From Henricia sp. BOLD:AAB3569 (lineage: Eukaryota > Echinodermata > Asteroidea > Spinulosida > Echinasteridae): a DNA stretch of 64,000 bases. Location of the stretch: the NCBI GenBank assembly GCA_037783545.1, contig JBBELK010000329.1, forward strand, positions 2,184,501 to 2,248,500, given 5' to 3'. Every line of letters starts with the position of its first letter. Within the stretch, counting starts at the first letter, position 1. Below are positions 33,926 through 43,268 of this stretch, in pieces. The notes below the pieces were generated by a model that searched no databases, was not told where the DNA came from, and saw nothing but the letters and a program-made list of their open reading frames with translations. The position numbers and the translations under genes are program-made.

Positions 33926-36362
33926 GATAAGCAATTAATCTTTACTGCATCCGCTCCACAGCCGTGGGGTGGCCTTGTACACTGTACATGCACAACCTAT
34001 GCAGACATTGATCAGTACATGCAGAGAGCATGACCTTTGACTGCAACTTCTGGTACCGCGCTCGAGATCAACTACAGATGTAAACGCGACACTCGGGATG
34101 ATTTTTTTACAATATATAATACATGCATAATTATCTCTAAAAACGAAAAGATTGACTTGTCGGCTCAGAAAAGATCATGAATTTTTACATTTCGATTGCT
34201 TATTTTTAATTATATACCCCACTTTATCAATTGGAATGCAACATTTTATTTAGAGATACGCGTTTTGGGCCGTCTGAGTTTACAAAAACCTGCATAAACA
34301 AAATAATGCAAGAATTTCGCTCGCGACGTGCGTTGAAGAGATAGGGTCTTGTGCCCGGATATAACAGTGGTCTCGCGCGATCTTGTACGTTCGCAAGGTC
34401 AACTTACATAGTCTATATGGCAACTGTAACGTTTCCGTGTTCGGCAACTCAACAAAAAAAGAGCGCATTTGCAGGCAAAAATAGTGGAATGAAACATGTC
34501 AAAATGTGTTGTCCATTCAATTATCTAAATTTCTATCCGAGCTTTTTTTTTTAATGGCGACTTACACAAAGGATTTTTGTATTGCATTTTGTTAAAATGG
34601 ACCGAGAATAACATGCCGACTTGGGCGAAAAGACGACTTACAAATGCAGACTTAGAAACAAACATTTCAATGGAAATTTATGCATTGTAGACAATCGGGA
34701 CTTTCGTCGGACAGCCGACTTAGGCGATTTGCCGACTTGTTACGATGTTGACTTGGCCGGAGTCTACTGTACATGGACCCCTGTCCATGTGCGCTACGCT
34801 GCTCTCACTCATATACGACGAAGGGGAAGTAAATATGTGGACAGGGGACCAGTCTAGGCTTAACACAGTGTAAACAAAATTCATCCGCGTTGGTGGGACT
34901 AATTTCCTTTAGACGCTATAGCGAGAAGTACAGTCACCAATCTGTTTGATAATTGTCAAATTCTTCCCCAATTTTGCTCCATTTTATCGTTTTCTGATGT
35001 TTGAGGCATCATGGGAAAAGAACGACAAGGGTACAAAAGTCTTGAGATTACAAGGACCTCCATGGTGTGTTTTAAAATGTCTGATTTGGAATGTAAGGTA
35101 AGATTTTTGACAGAGGTTTTTGGACGAGTAAGGTCGTGTAGCTTGATTCACCACGGCGAATGGGGTTAAATTGGTAAAGGGCTAAAAGTGTAACATACAA
35201 AATGATAACGTCTCAATGTAAACGTCAGAAAATCACTTTTAGCCTTCTAAAAGTAGGTGGGGTGGCACAAGTAAGCCTGTCCCTATCACTATGTGCTTTG
35301 TTTTTCCCCTGCGCTTTTCAAATTTCCCGCTCCGTATACCACGCCCAATCACCTTTCAGATGCTCAAATCCCAGGGGTAGTCTGTGAGCTTTCCTTTCAT
35401 AAAGTGGATTGTTGTAATTTTGCCTCGAAATTAGAATCACACCAAAAAATTTCCTCCTAGTTGTGTCTTGCAGTGGTTTCAGATGTCCATGATTGGAAAA
35501 TGATTTTAAAAAAAGACTTACAGATATATCCGTTTTTGAAGCCAAAATTTCCTCTCGCGTGGAATCCGGACGAGGATTTTCTTCGTAACTGTAAATTCTG
35601 GACGCTAGAGGGCGCTGTTACGAATAAGTGGGTTGGGACAGAATTATTCTGTCTAGGGTGGGGGAAACAATTAAAAAAACACAATGACTTTCATTGCACT
35701 TTCACTGAAAAACTAATTATGCGCCCATAATGGCCAATTGCATGTGTGCACTTGTGATTCTAGTATGCACTTGTGTGCCCTGGAAGTTGCATTGGTATTT
35801 TTTTCGTATACATTGAACAAAGATTTAAAAATAAATTATTTTTAGATCACGTCTGGTAACCAATGCGCATTGGTATTCCTTTGTACACAGACTAAACACA
35901 GACTTTTTTAACACAACATAACAACCAGACAACGGCTAGGCTGTGAGCATACCGGTTTGTTTCGCTGGAATTGTTGGCTAAATATTCATCGTGGCTGGTT
36001 ATTTCCCTCAAGGACCTGCGTAGTGGTTATGCCTGGCAAGGTTTGGGTGAGTTCCAGGGGGGAATTAGTGTGTCACGGTGAGAAAATGACATTTGTTTTG
36101 TCCTGTTTTGTGATGGCGTGTTTATGTTAAAAGCTTCTCAGCTCTACTGGTGAAAAGACGACATCCCAATGAAAAATGATAAAGCAAGAGCTGAGATTAT
36201 CTTAGCTATTTTGTCGCAAATGTTACTTTTCTGTAGAAAAATTACATTTTCTTCTTAAAAAATTGCCTTCAGTTAGTGCACAAGATTCCATTCACGCGCA
36301 CGCGCAGCGCCCTCTGTGGTCGCGCTTACGCACAGACCGCTAGCCACGTCATTTTGTGCATT
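33926..36362. other. Intron DNA, little recognised
   Basis: I see no exon, TIR pair or long repeat I can support here, apart from short GTAAACGC/TTTACAC symmetries around the preceding insertion. Confidence 0.4.
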
Positions 36363-36366
36363 ACTT

Positions 36367-36596
36367 TGTAACGGCGCTATACACCATGACCTATGACCTG
36401 TATGCATATTAGTTGACCTTTGTACTTAGACAGTATGATGGGATAGAATCAAAGATGGCTGATTTACCGTGATCTTGGTGTTTGCCTAATCAGTTGAAGA
36501 TTATCTGGAATAAATGTAGATTTGTGATTGCATAATTGGAAGTCACTTGGTATTTGCAGTTATTCGAACCTGTGAATCGTGTAACGTCCCGTTACA
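36367..36596 (+). repeat. Left LTR
   Basis: 230 bp, TGTAACGGCGCTATACACCA to CGTGTAACGTCCCGTTACA. Only a handful of differences from the right LTR (for example GTTGACC/GTTTACC, AGATTTG/AGACTTG), so the insertion is fairly recent. Confidence 0.88.
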
Positions 36597-37391
36597 CTGG
36601 CGTAGTCGGCAGGATGCTGCTTAAATTGGGTGATTTCCGTGGATTGTGTTCGTTCGTGTTTGGTTCTGCGTGCGTGCCACATGACACGCTATGTACGGTG
36701 TCATTGACTGAGACTACTCGACTCTATATAACTAGAACTGCGTCAGCGTGTTAGCAATACTGTGCATTTGCAGAATGTCGGTGCACGCGGTGGACATTGA
36801 CATTGTCCTTTTTCTGTCTACATGTGTTTGTACGACCAAGTGAACTGCAACTGACTTTCTGAATTTATCGAGCTTGTCTACTTTTTGCTGTAATGCAGTG
36901 CAGTGTCGCGTCGACCTCACGCGCAAGTCTACCGTCTGCATAGGCTGAGTTGGGTTCGAGATTTAGGCCTACTGACTGGAGTCTTCGACTGTCTGGTAAC
37001 AAACATTGATGCGCCCTGTCGGTCTTTGTTTCCGTTACGCTATGACTATGTCAACGACTCGCGACTGGTGACAGCATGGATGCGCCCTGTCGGTCCTTGC
37101 TTCCGTCATGTTTTGTGACAATGCAGATGTGCCCTGTCAATCTACATTCCCGTCACGTACTAGCTGCTGGTACATGGTGACAAGAGGATTTCCCCCGTGT
37201 GCCTCGCCCGTCACACCCGACTGATAAGACATTACTGCACATTATTTGTAACATTCGACAACTGGAGATTTGTTTACAGAAACTTATTGTGCTTAAGCAA
37301 ACCTTGATTTCAAAGACACTTTAATAAGAAAAGATTGTGGCATTTAACAATACATCTCTTTTTTTCTATAGTTTTTTCTAGCGGAGGAGAG

Positions 37392-37621
37392 TGTAACGGC
37401 GCTATACACCATGACCTATGACCTGTATGCATATTAGTTTACCTTTGTACTTTGACAGTATGATGGGATAGAATCAAAGATGGCTGATTTACCGTGATCT
37501 TGGTGTTTGCCTAATCAGTTGAAGATTATCTGGAATAAATGTAGACTTGTGATTGCATAATTGGAAGTCACTTGGTATTTGCAGTTATTCGAACCTGTGA
37601 ATCGTGTAACGTCCCGTTACA
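37392..37621 (+). repeat. Right LTR
   Basis: 230 bp copy of the left LTR, same length and ends. Confidence 0.88.
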
Positions 37622-37909
37622 ACTTTCATGACTTTATGCAGTAATTTTATCATTTATTTATCTGTCAGAAATGCAACATTTGCGACGGAAGTGTTAGTGG
37701 GAAGTATATCTTAGAATTGAATAAGCTATCGATTCCAATATATAAAATCACCCAAATCCGTGTTCAATGTATATGACAAAAATTCCGTTGCATTTTACGG
37801 AAACCATTTGCATTAATATTCGGCAACGTTGCCGAATTTGGAGTTTTCCTGGAATGAGTTTCAGTTTGCGTAAACATAATTTCATACCACTTTGTAAAGT
37901 AATACTTAC

Positions 37910-37985
37910 CTTTAGACAAGCAAAAACTGGACAGTAACAACACGAAAACGAGCTCCAAACTCTTTCCTATCTTTCTCTTCACCAT
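37910..37985 (-). CDS. Tie-like gene exon 1: signal peptide
   Basis: An ATG in ACCATGG-like minus-strand context opens MVKRKIGKSLELVFVLLLSS and continues FCLSK. This is a basic n-region followed by a hydrophobic core, a typical secretory signal. The exon ends AAAG|gtaagta, a consensus donor, leaving one base (phase 1). The next exon (17268-16921) begins with two bases completing an Ala codon, so the frame joins. The join spans 20.6 kb and rests on phase, strand and signal character, not on transcript evidence. It could instead start another secreted gene whose later exons I do not see. Confidence 0.6.
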
Positions 37986-38015
37986 TTTACTGCTAAAATG
38001 TGCAAGTTTACGTTC

Positions 38016-38023
38016 GTATATAT
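38016..38023 (-). promoter_or_regulatory. Possible TATA box of the Tie-like gene
   Basis: The minus strand reads ATATATAC about 31 bases before the exon 1 ATG. If used, the 5'UTR would be only a few bases, so it may be fortuitous. The sequence upstream (38025-38110) is moderately GC-rich with ACGTGCACGT. Weak call. Confidence 0.25.
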
Positions 38024-38384
38024 TCGTGCTGACACTGTCACCGACTGTGACAAAACACGTGCACGTATATGAAATGCAATGCACATGCAGCATACACGTA
38101 CGTTTTTATCTCACAGTGAAAGTAAACATGGCGCATCCATTATTTTTATAGGGGTGCAACATGAAAATGTAAATGCTGTTAAACTGAACTTAGAAATGTC
38201 AGTGCCTGATAACCATAAAAAAAACGAAAATTCTAAAATAATATTTCATTGTTGAATTTTCACCGCATTTTTGTGACATTTTACACTTTTTTAATTTTTA
38301 TTTCAACATTTGCTTTTTTTTTTAGAGCACTATCATCCCTATTTATTTAATAGACGAGCTACATAAACTTGTAGACTGGTTCCC

Positions 38385-38845
38385 ATCCACGGCTACTTTC
38401 GAGCGCGGCACCAGGGATCCCTGGTGCACCATGGTGCTCGCCCGAAAGCGTGTTGGTGCACCAGATGGTGGCACCAACTGCTCCCGACCTCCGAGTCGTC
38501 GGGACAACTGGGAGACATGCGCAGATGCGCGTACTCATGCATGAATCGGCAAAAATGACTGGCGCGTCGTAGAATGATTCTGGAAATTTGGATTGATATT
38601 TTGAATGTTCAAGCTTCCACATCGAATGCAAATGTTGTAAATATTTTCATGATTTATTTTCATCAGATACCTGTGATTAATTTTGTGGAAAACTAAGCTT
38701 TTATTAGCGGGAATGTAATCTTTAATGACCGTGGTGCACCAGGGATCCCGATAACGCTTTCGGGCGCGATTGTGTGTACGCATGTGTGTGACGTAATGTT
38801 CCCAACGCCAATGTGCACCAGGGACGAGCGCTCGAAAGCAGCCCA
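38385..38845. mobile_element. MITE with GTGCACCAGGGATCC motifs
   Basis: Inverted ends GGCTACTTTCGAGCGC and GCGCTCGAAAGCAGCC. Near both ends are copies of CACCAGGGATCCCTGGTGCA-like palindromes. It starts about 400 bp upstream of the Tie-like exon 1. Target duplication not identified. Confidence 0.6.
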
Positions 38846-38857
38846 CACAAGAGAATA

Positions 38858-39281
38858 TCTGGGCCCATTTCCAAATCTCGACTCTGTCTCAGGCTCCAGC
38901 TTCATGCGGCTCCGGCTCCAACCGCCTCTGGCTTCACTTTAGCGAAGCCAAACAAAAAACCGTTTGGAACACTAGTCAGGCCTAGTAGGATTACCACTCT
39001 TTTTCAGCGGCTTTTTAAAAGCTCTAGCAGACGAGTTTTGTCGGCGGCAAAGTTTAGCAAACCTGCAAAAGTTCAAAGTTTTTGTTGCTGTCACGTGATG
39101 TTCTTGTTCATGACGTCACGAGGCCGGCCGAAGTCACCTCCAGTTGACTTCGTTTTGGAGCCTCATTTGGGCCAAAACGAAGCCTCAAAATGAAGCCTGA
39201 AGCTGAGTCGAAGTTTGGTATGCGGCATCAAGATGGCGGAACGGAGACGGAGCCGGAACCGAGATTTGGAAAAGGGCCAAG
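38858..39281. mobile_element. MITE with GGCCC-TTTCCAAATCTCG ends
   Basis: TGGGCCCATTTCCAAATCTC on the left, GAGATTTGGAAAAGGGCCAA inverted on the right. About 424 bp, no coding. A SINE starts directly after it. Confidence 0.6.
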
Positions 39282-39572
39282 GACAGGGCTGCGTTACAAA
39301 CACGCGGGTTCGAATCCGGCTGCGGTACCTGTGTCCTTGGGCAAGGCACTCAACCACACTTGCTCCATCCTTCGGAAGGGATGTAACGCCGTTGGTCCAG
39401 TGTGTTAGGTAATGGTAACGCACTCTAAAGATCCCGGAGCATTCTTTCGTGAGGAGCAAGGGGATTCCCCGGTGTCTCTGGCTATTTCTAATTCTTCATG
39501 GGTTTCCTCACGCTTACGAGTGACAGTGCAATGAGCACTATTGAGGAATCGTTGGTATGAATACCAGAAAGA

Positions 39573-39602
<30 letters not shown>
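39282..39602 (+). mobile_element. SINE family D (plus strand), 5' shortened
   Basis: Box B GGGTTCGAATCC at 39305, then TGTCCTTGGGCAAGGCACTC and GGAGCATTCTTTCGTGAGGA, ending in (AAT)n. The body matches the SINE at 32216-32575; the box A part is missing or altered. Confidence 0.72.
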
Positions 39603-39603
<1 letters not shown>

Positions 39604-40340
39604 CGTTGGCGCCAACGTTTGCTCAATGTGGAATAAATCGTTTGCCAAAATACATTGTCAAGATGGCGGCGCCCACAGTCACAGCTGTCGTACCAACGTT
39701 GTATGTAATGTGGCTCTCTGCTGCTTACCAAATTTTTGAGGAAATGTGACACGTTGCTATTGTTTGTGTACCGGCGCCAGCGATAAGGTAGACTTGATGT
39801 CAAGTCTGTAACTAGACCGGTTGTTTCGTAAACGGCAGCAGCGTAGTCGTGAATGGACTGGGAACAAGTCTAATCGACCTCTAGACAGGTTAGACTGGTT
39901 CCCACTCCACATATTCCACATACAACGACTGAATATGAGGACCGGCTACTGTGGTGTTTAAAATAGCACTTTAAGCATTACGTCATGCATTTATTTTTAG
40001 AAGCACATAACCGTTAATTTTCAAAGCGCGCTGCGCGCTATATGGCATGAGTGTACAACAATTTGAAAGGGGTTATTCTATATTTGACCAATACAAATTT
40101 AATATATTAACCTTAAAATATCAACTAGAGCTTATGTGCTTCACGAAGCACGAATATCAGCCTGAAATAGCTTTTATGAAAGGTTTTTATGACCTTTGAA
40201 CACTGCAAAAGGTTGGGGAATTTTTTGACTGGAAATATTATCAAGATGCTGATCCATAGACCATATCGCAAATCAGTTTCCACCAGCAGAGGGCGTCCTT
40301 TGCAATGCACTATTAGATTAAAAATGGGTCAAATTTGACC
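39601..40340. other. Intergenic DNA with a 20-bp palindrome
   Basis: Starts with the perfect palindrome AAACGTTGGCGCCAACGTTT. Related GACTTGAnnTCAAGTCT blocks occur at 39795 and 45850. No gene. Confidence 0.4.
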
Positions 40341-40349
40341 AAATGTAAT

Positions 40350-41131
40350 TACAATTGTCCTGCACTAGCGGGAATACAGCGTTTCCTTGATTACTGTACA
40401 GTCTATTGCAATTGTCCTGCACTACCGAAATAGCCAATACATCGTTTCCTTGATTACTTGTACAGTCTAGCAATTGTCCTGCATTAGCGAAATGGCCAAT
40501 ACGTCTTTTCCTTGATTACTGTACCTGCACTAGCGAAATGGCCAATACATCGTTTCCTTGATTACTATACAGTCTAACAATTGTCCTGCGCTAGCGAAAT
40601 GGCCAATACATCGTTTCCTTGAATACTATACAGTCTAACAATTGTCCTGCACTAGCGAAATGGCCAATACATCGTTTCCTTGATTACTATACAGTCTAAC
40701 AATTGTCCTGCGCTAGCGAAATGGCCAATACATCGTTTCCTTGAATACTATACAGTCTAACAATTGTCCTGCGCTAGCGAAATGGCCAATACAGCGTTTC
40801 CTTGATTTACTGTACAGTCTAACAATTGCCCTGCACTAGCGAAATGGCCAATACAGCGTTTCCTTGATTTACTGTACAGTCTAACAATTGTCCTGCACTA
40901 GCGAAATGGCCAATACATCGTTTCCTTGATTTACTGTACAGTCTTGCAAATGTCATGCACTAGCGAAATGGCCAATACATCGTTTCCTTGATTACTATAC
41001 AGTCTAACAATTGTCCTGCACTAGCGAAATGGCCAATACAGCGTTTCCTTGATTTACTGTACAGTCTAACAATTGTCCTGCACTAGCGAAATGGCCAATA
41101 CAGCGTTTCCTTGATTACTGTACAGTCTATG
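40350..41131. repeat. 61-bp minisatellite, about 13 copies
   Basis: Unit CAATTGTCCTGCACTAGCGA ... GCCAATACATCGTTTCC ... ACTATACAGTCTAA repeats every 61 bases, with one shortened unit near 40524 and ATCG/AGCG variants. Confidence 0.93.
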
Positions 41132-41446
41132 GCCCCTTACTAAAATGACCCGTACTGACCATAGGTAGCCGATGGCCAAATTCTGTGAACAACCCATATG
41201 TAGCTTGGTCCAAAGATGTTACTGACCACATTTGACATTAATTGGGTCAAGACTGTGGAAGAAGAAGCATTTTATAATTTTGAAGAAAATGACCAGTAGT
41301 GACCAGTCGTTGACCATTGACCTCACGTGGCGGTCACCCAAGATAGGACTCCGGTCAAGGAAGACTCTGTCCAAATCTGGTTGAAATCGGCCACGGCGTT
41401 TGGCAGTTATTAGCAGATATGTGATGTCACGTGACCGTTTGCCCGA

Positions 41447-41494
41447 AGAAAGAAAGAATTTAGAAAGAAAGAAAGAAAGAATTTAGAAAGACTT
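41447..41494. repeat. GAAA microsatellite, left of the LINE
   Basis: GAAAGAAAGAATTTAGAAAG pattern; the same AGAATTTAGAAAG block ends the right microsatellite (45252-45312), giving the likely target duplication. Confidence 0.85.
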
Positions 41495-41744
41495 TTTTTT
41501 TGACTTTTCCAAGAAAAACTTTATTACATCCTCAGTAAACAAAAGAACAATATTTACAAACTAAAAACAATTAACTTAAATAATTACACAAGGATGCAAA
41601 TAAGGAAAAACAAATTGTACTTTGAACAAAAGTATTTGTTAAACAGGAAATAATAAACAAGGATCATCAAATAAACAGAAACGGTACTTTCCGTTTTGAA
41701 AAAACAAGGAAATACAATCATGAAAAAAAGTAAGGACCACCCCC

Positions 41745-41985
41745 CCGGGCACAGCCCCGAGACGATCCCTGGGCGGAAAGCACCCCCTCCCCAGAGCAGT
41801 GGCCATTGCCATGTCTCGATTTCTCGAGCTGCTGCTCCAAAGAGAGAGCACCTCCAAAAGGGGCCAATCCCCGGACAGCACCCGGGAGGAGGTTCGTAGT
41901 GGGGCATCCTCTCCCCAGAGCAGTGGCATACGCCATGTCTCGACAGACTCGAGCAGCTGCCCCGGGGAGAAGAGACCCCAAAAAG
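41745..41985 (-). repeat. Duplicated block in the LINE 3'UTR
   Basis: CCCCAGAGCAGTGGC...GCCATGTCTCGA...CTCGAGC occurs twice, about 133 bases apart. Confidence 0.75.
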
Positions 41986-42005
41986 AAAAACAATATAGGT
42001 GGCGA

Positions 42006-43247
42006 TTATATCAGCCACGTCATTTCATTGTTAATACGAACTGCTTCCTTAGCGCGGCTCTTTGCATGCGGGATCAGCGCCCAGTAGACGTCGAAGGTGA
42101 GGTGAAGAGACGGCAGAAGACGATTGAGAAGAGTAGCGAGAAGACGTAAAGTTGGTTGGATGGCCGGACATTGGATAAAGAGATGTTCGATGGTTCCTCG
42201 CTCTCCGCACCATCCGCAGGTTGAGGCGATATCCGGGTAGATTTGATGAAGGACTGTCAGAGATGGAAGAAAATTGTGAAGAAGTCTGAACTGCACATCT
42301 CCTTCCTTTTTTGACGTTGGCAACCGAAAGATTTCACTCCACTGAATGTAAGTGGACGGGTCGATAAAGCCCAGTTTGTGCCAGTAGGAAGGAGATGGCG
42401 AAGCCGGTGGGTGCAGTGTGGTGACGAGGTTGTTGTAGACGATTTTAGATGGTGCGGAGAGTCCATTCTGTACGGATGACAGGCTGAAATTTACGGCGGA
42501 GACCGGATGTCTGGGGATGTTTCCAATTTCAGCCTGGGCGTGACGGAGTCCATCCGTACAGAAAATATCTGGAAAAGTTTGAAGACAGGAACGGAGATGC
42601 TGGAGGTCTTGATGTAGAGGACGGAGAGATGGAGGACGTAAACCAGAGAAAGAGGCGATGAGCGTTTGATTGTCTATCCAGTGTCCGGTAGAAAGATGCA
42701 GGACGTGGCGGACTAGCGAGACCCCGCACGCTTTGAGCCGCGCGGGTGGCGCCTCCCCATCAACAGCTGCATCGTCACCGCGGGCGCTATTAATTGGCAA
42801 ATTTATGACGTGGCTGATACCATCCGGACGTGTTTCTAGTCGCGCTCCGGAGGCCGTCCAAGCACACAAAATGTCGGCATAGAACACGGGAAGACTGGTA
42901 TGATATTTGGGGTCGGTTTGAAAATGGAAAAGTTCGTAATCATAATTGAGTTTTTGGTATTGTCGTAGGAAGTGAGCCATGAAGGAAAAGGCGTGATGAG
43001 ATGAGAGGTTTAGAAAGCGTTGAGTAGTACTGAATCTGAAAGTCATGATGCGTGCTTGGAGGCATGTTAGACCAAGTCCTCCATTGTCAGGTTTTCTATA
43101 TAACATAGGTGTTTTAAGGTAGTGTCGCTTGTTAGTAAATATTTGAACAGAGATATTTTTGATAGGGGAAGAACATCCCCCCGTTTTAAGTGTGAGCAGC
43201 GACAATGCCATGACGCAGGCCTTAAATACACGTAAGAAAGCATCCAT
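42006..43247 (-). CDS. LINE ORF2 C-terminal fragment
   Basis: 413 residues after an ATG, 21 bases downstream of the ORF1 stop. KPDNGGLGL near residue 50 matches the region just after the reverse transcriptase in L1/Tx1 ORF2. CGWCGERGTIEHLFIQCPAI near residue 345 is the C-terminal zinc-binding motif (CxxC...HxxxxC). The endonuclease and the RT core are absent, so it cannot itself drive retrotransposition. The deletion lies at or before the start of this frame. Confidence 0.8.
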   Translation of the reverse strand: MDAFLRVFKACVMALSLLTLKTGGCSSPIKNISVQIFTNKRHYLKTPMLYRKPDNGGLGLTCLQARIMTFRFSTTQRFLNLSSHHAFSFMAHFLRQYQKLNYDYELFHFQTDPKYHTSLPVFYADILCAWTASGARLETRPDGISHVINLPINSARGDDAAVDGEAPPARLKACGVSLVRHVLHLSTGHWIDNQTLIASFSGLRPPSLRPLHQDLQHLRSCLQTFPDIFCTDGLRHAQAEIGNIPRHPVSAVNFSLSSVQNGLSAPSKIVYNNLVTTLHPPASPSPSYWHKLGFIDPSTYIQWSEIFRLPTSKKEGDVQFRLLHNFLPSLTVLHQIYPDIASTCGWCGERGTIEHLFIQCPAIQPTLRLLATLLNRLLPSLHLTFDVYWALIPHAKSRAKEAVRINNEMTWLI

Positions 43248-43268
43248 TGAAGAAAGTAAAAAAGGTAC

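Larger units (their letters stand above)
36367..37621 (+). mobile_element. TRIM-like LTR element (1.26 kb)
   Basis: Two direct 230-bp repeats with TG...CA ends (TGTAACGG ... CCGTTACA), target duplication ACTT on both sides (36363-36366, 37622-37625), a purine-rich tract GCGGAGGAGAG just before the right LTR, and a candidate primer-binding region CTGGCGTAGTCGGCAGGAT just after the left LTR. The 795-bp interior has no gag or pol. It lies in intron 1, about 290 bp from exon 1. Confidence 0.85.
17269..37909 (-). other. Intron 1 of the Tie-like gene (20.6 kb)
   Basis: Deduced from the phase-1 join between the signal-peptide exon and exon 2. Almost all of its length is TE: Harbinger MITEs, SINEs, three Helitron-like copies and a TRIM. 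No further coding exon seen. Confidence 0.5.
1181..37985 (-). other. Tie/TEK-like receptor tyrosine kinase gene, 5' part
   Basis: Eleven exons read in one frame on the minus strand, from a signal-peptide exon at 37985 to an FN3 exon ending at 1181. They give about 729 residues of ectodomain: Ig (26-141), Ig (141-224), four EGF-type units (225-425), Ig (426-525), FN3 (526-629), FN3 (630-729). This order matches vertebrate Tie receptors (Ig-Ig-EGF x3-Ig-FN3 x3-TM-kinase), with one extra EGF unit. Tie receptors are angiopoietin receptors in vertebrates; the ligand of invertebrate Tie-like proteins is less clear. The third FN3, membrane helix and kinase are expected beyond base 1, so kinase identity is inferred from architecture only. 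Introns are GT-AG and nearly all phase 1. Intron 1 is 20.6 kb and intron 2 is 7.5 kb, both packed with TEs. Another Ig/EGF/FN3 receptor without a kinase cannot be excluded. Confidence 0.72.

Noticed and set aside
33377-33930. GC-rich open frames up to 139 codons
   Set aside because: They lie wholly inside a Harbinger element made of GCGGTGCCAC repeats, and similar frames occur in the second copy.
35461-35730. 89-codon plus frame (MCLAVVSDVHDWKM...)
   Set aside because: No recognisable domain, no splice or promoter support, and an antisense frame of similar length.
40350-41131. CRISPR-like array
   Set aside because: Units are contiguous 61-bp repeats without unique spacers, in animal DNA: a minisatellite.
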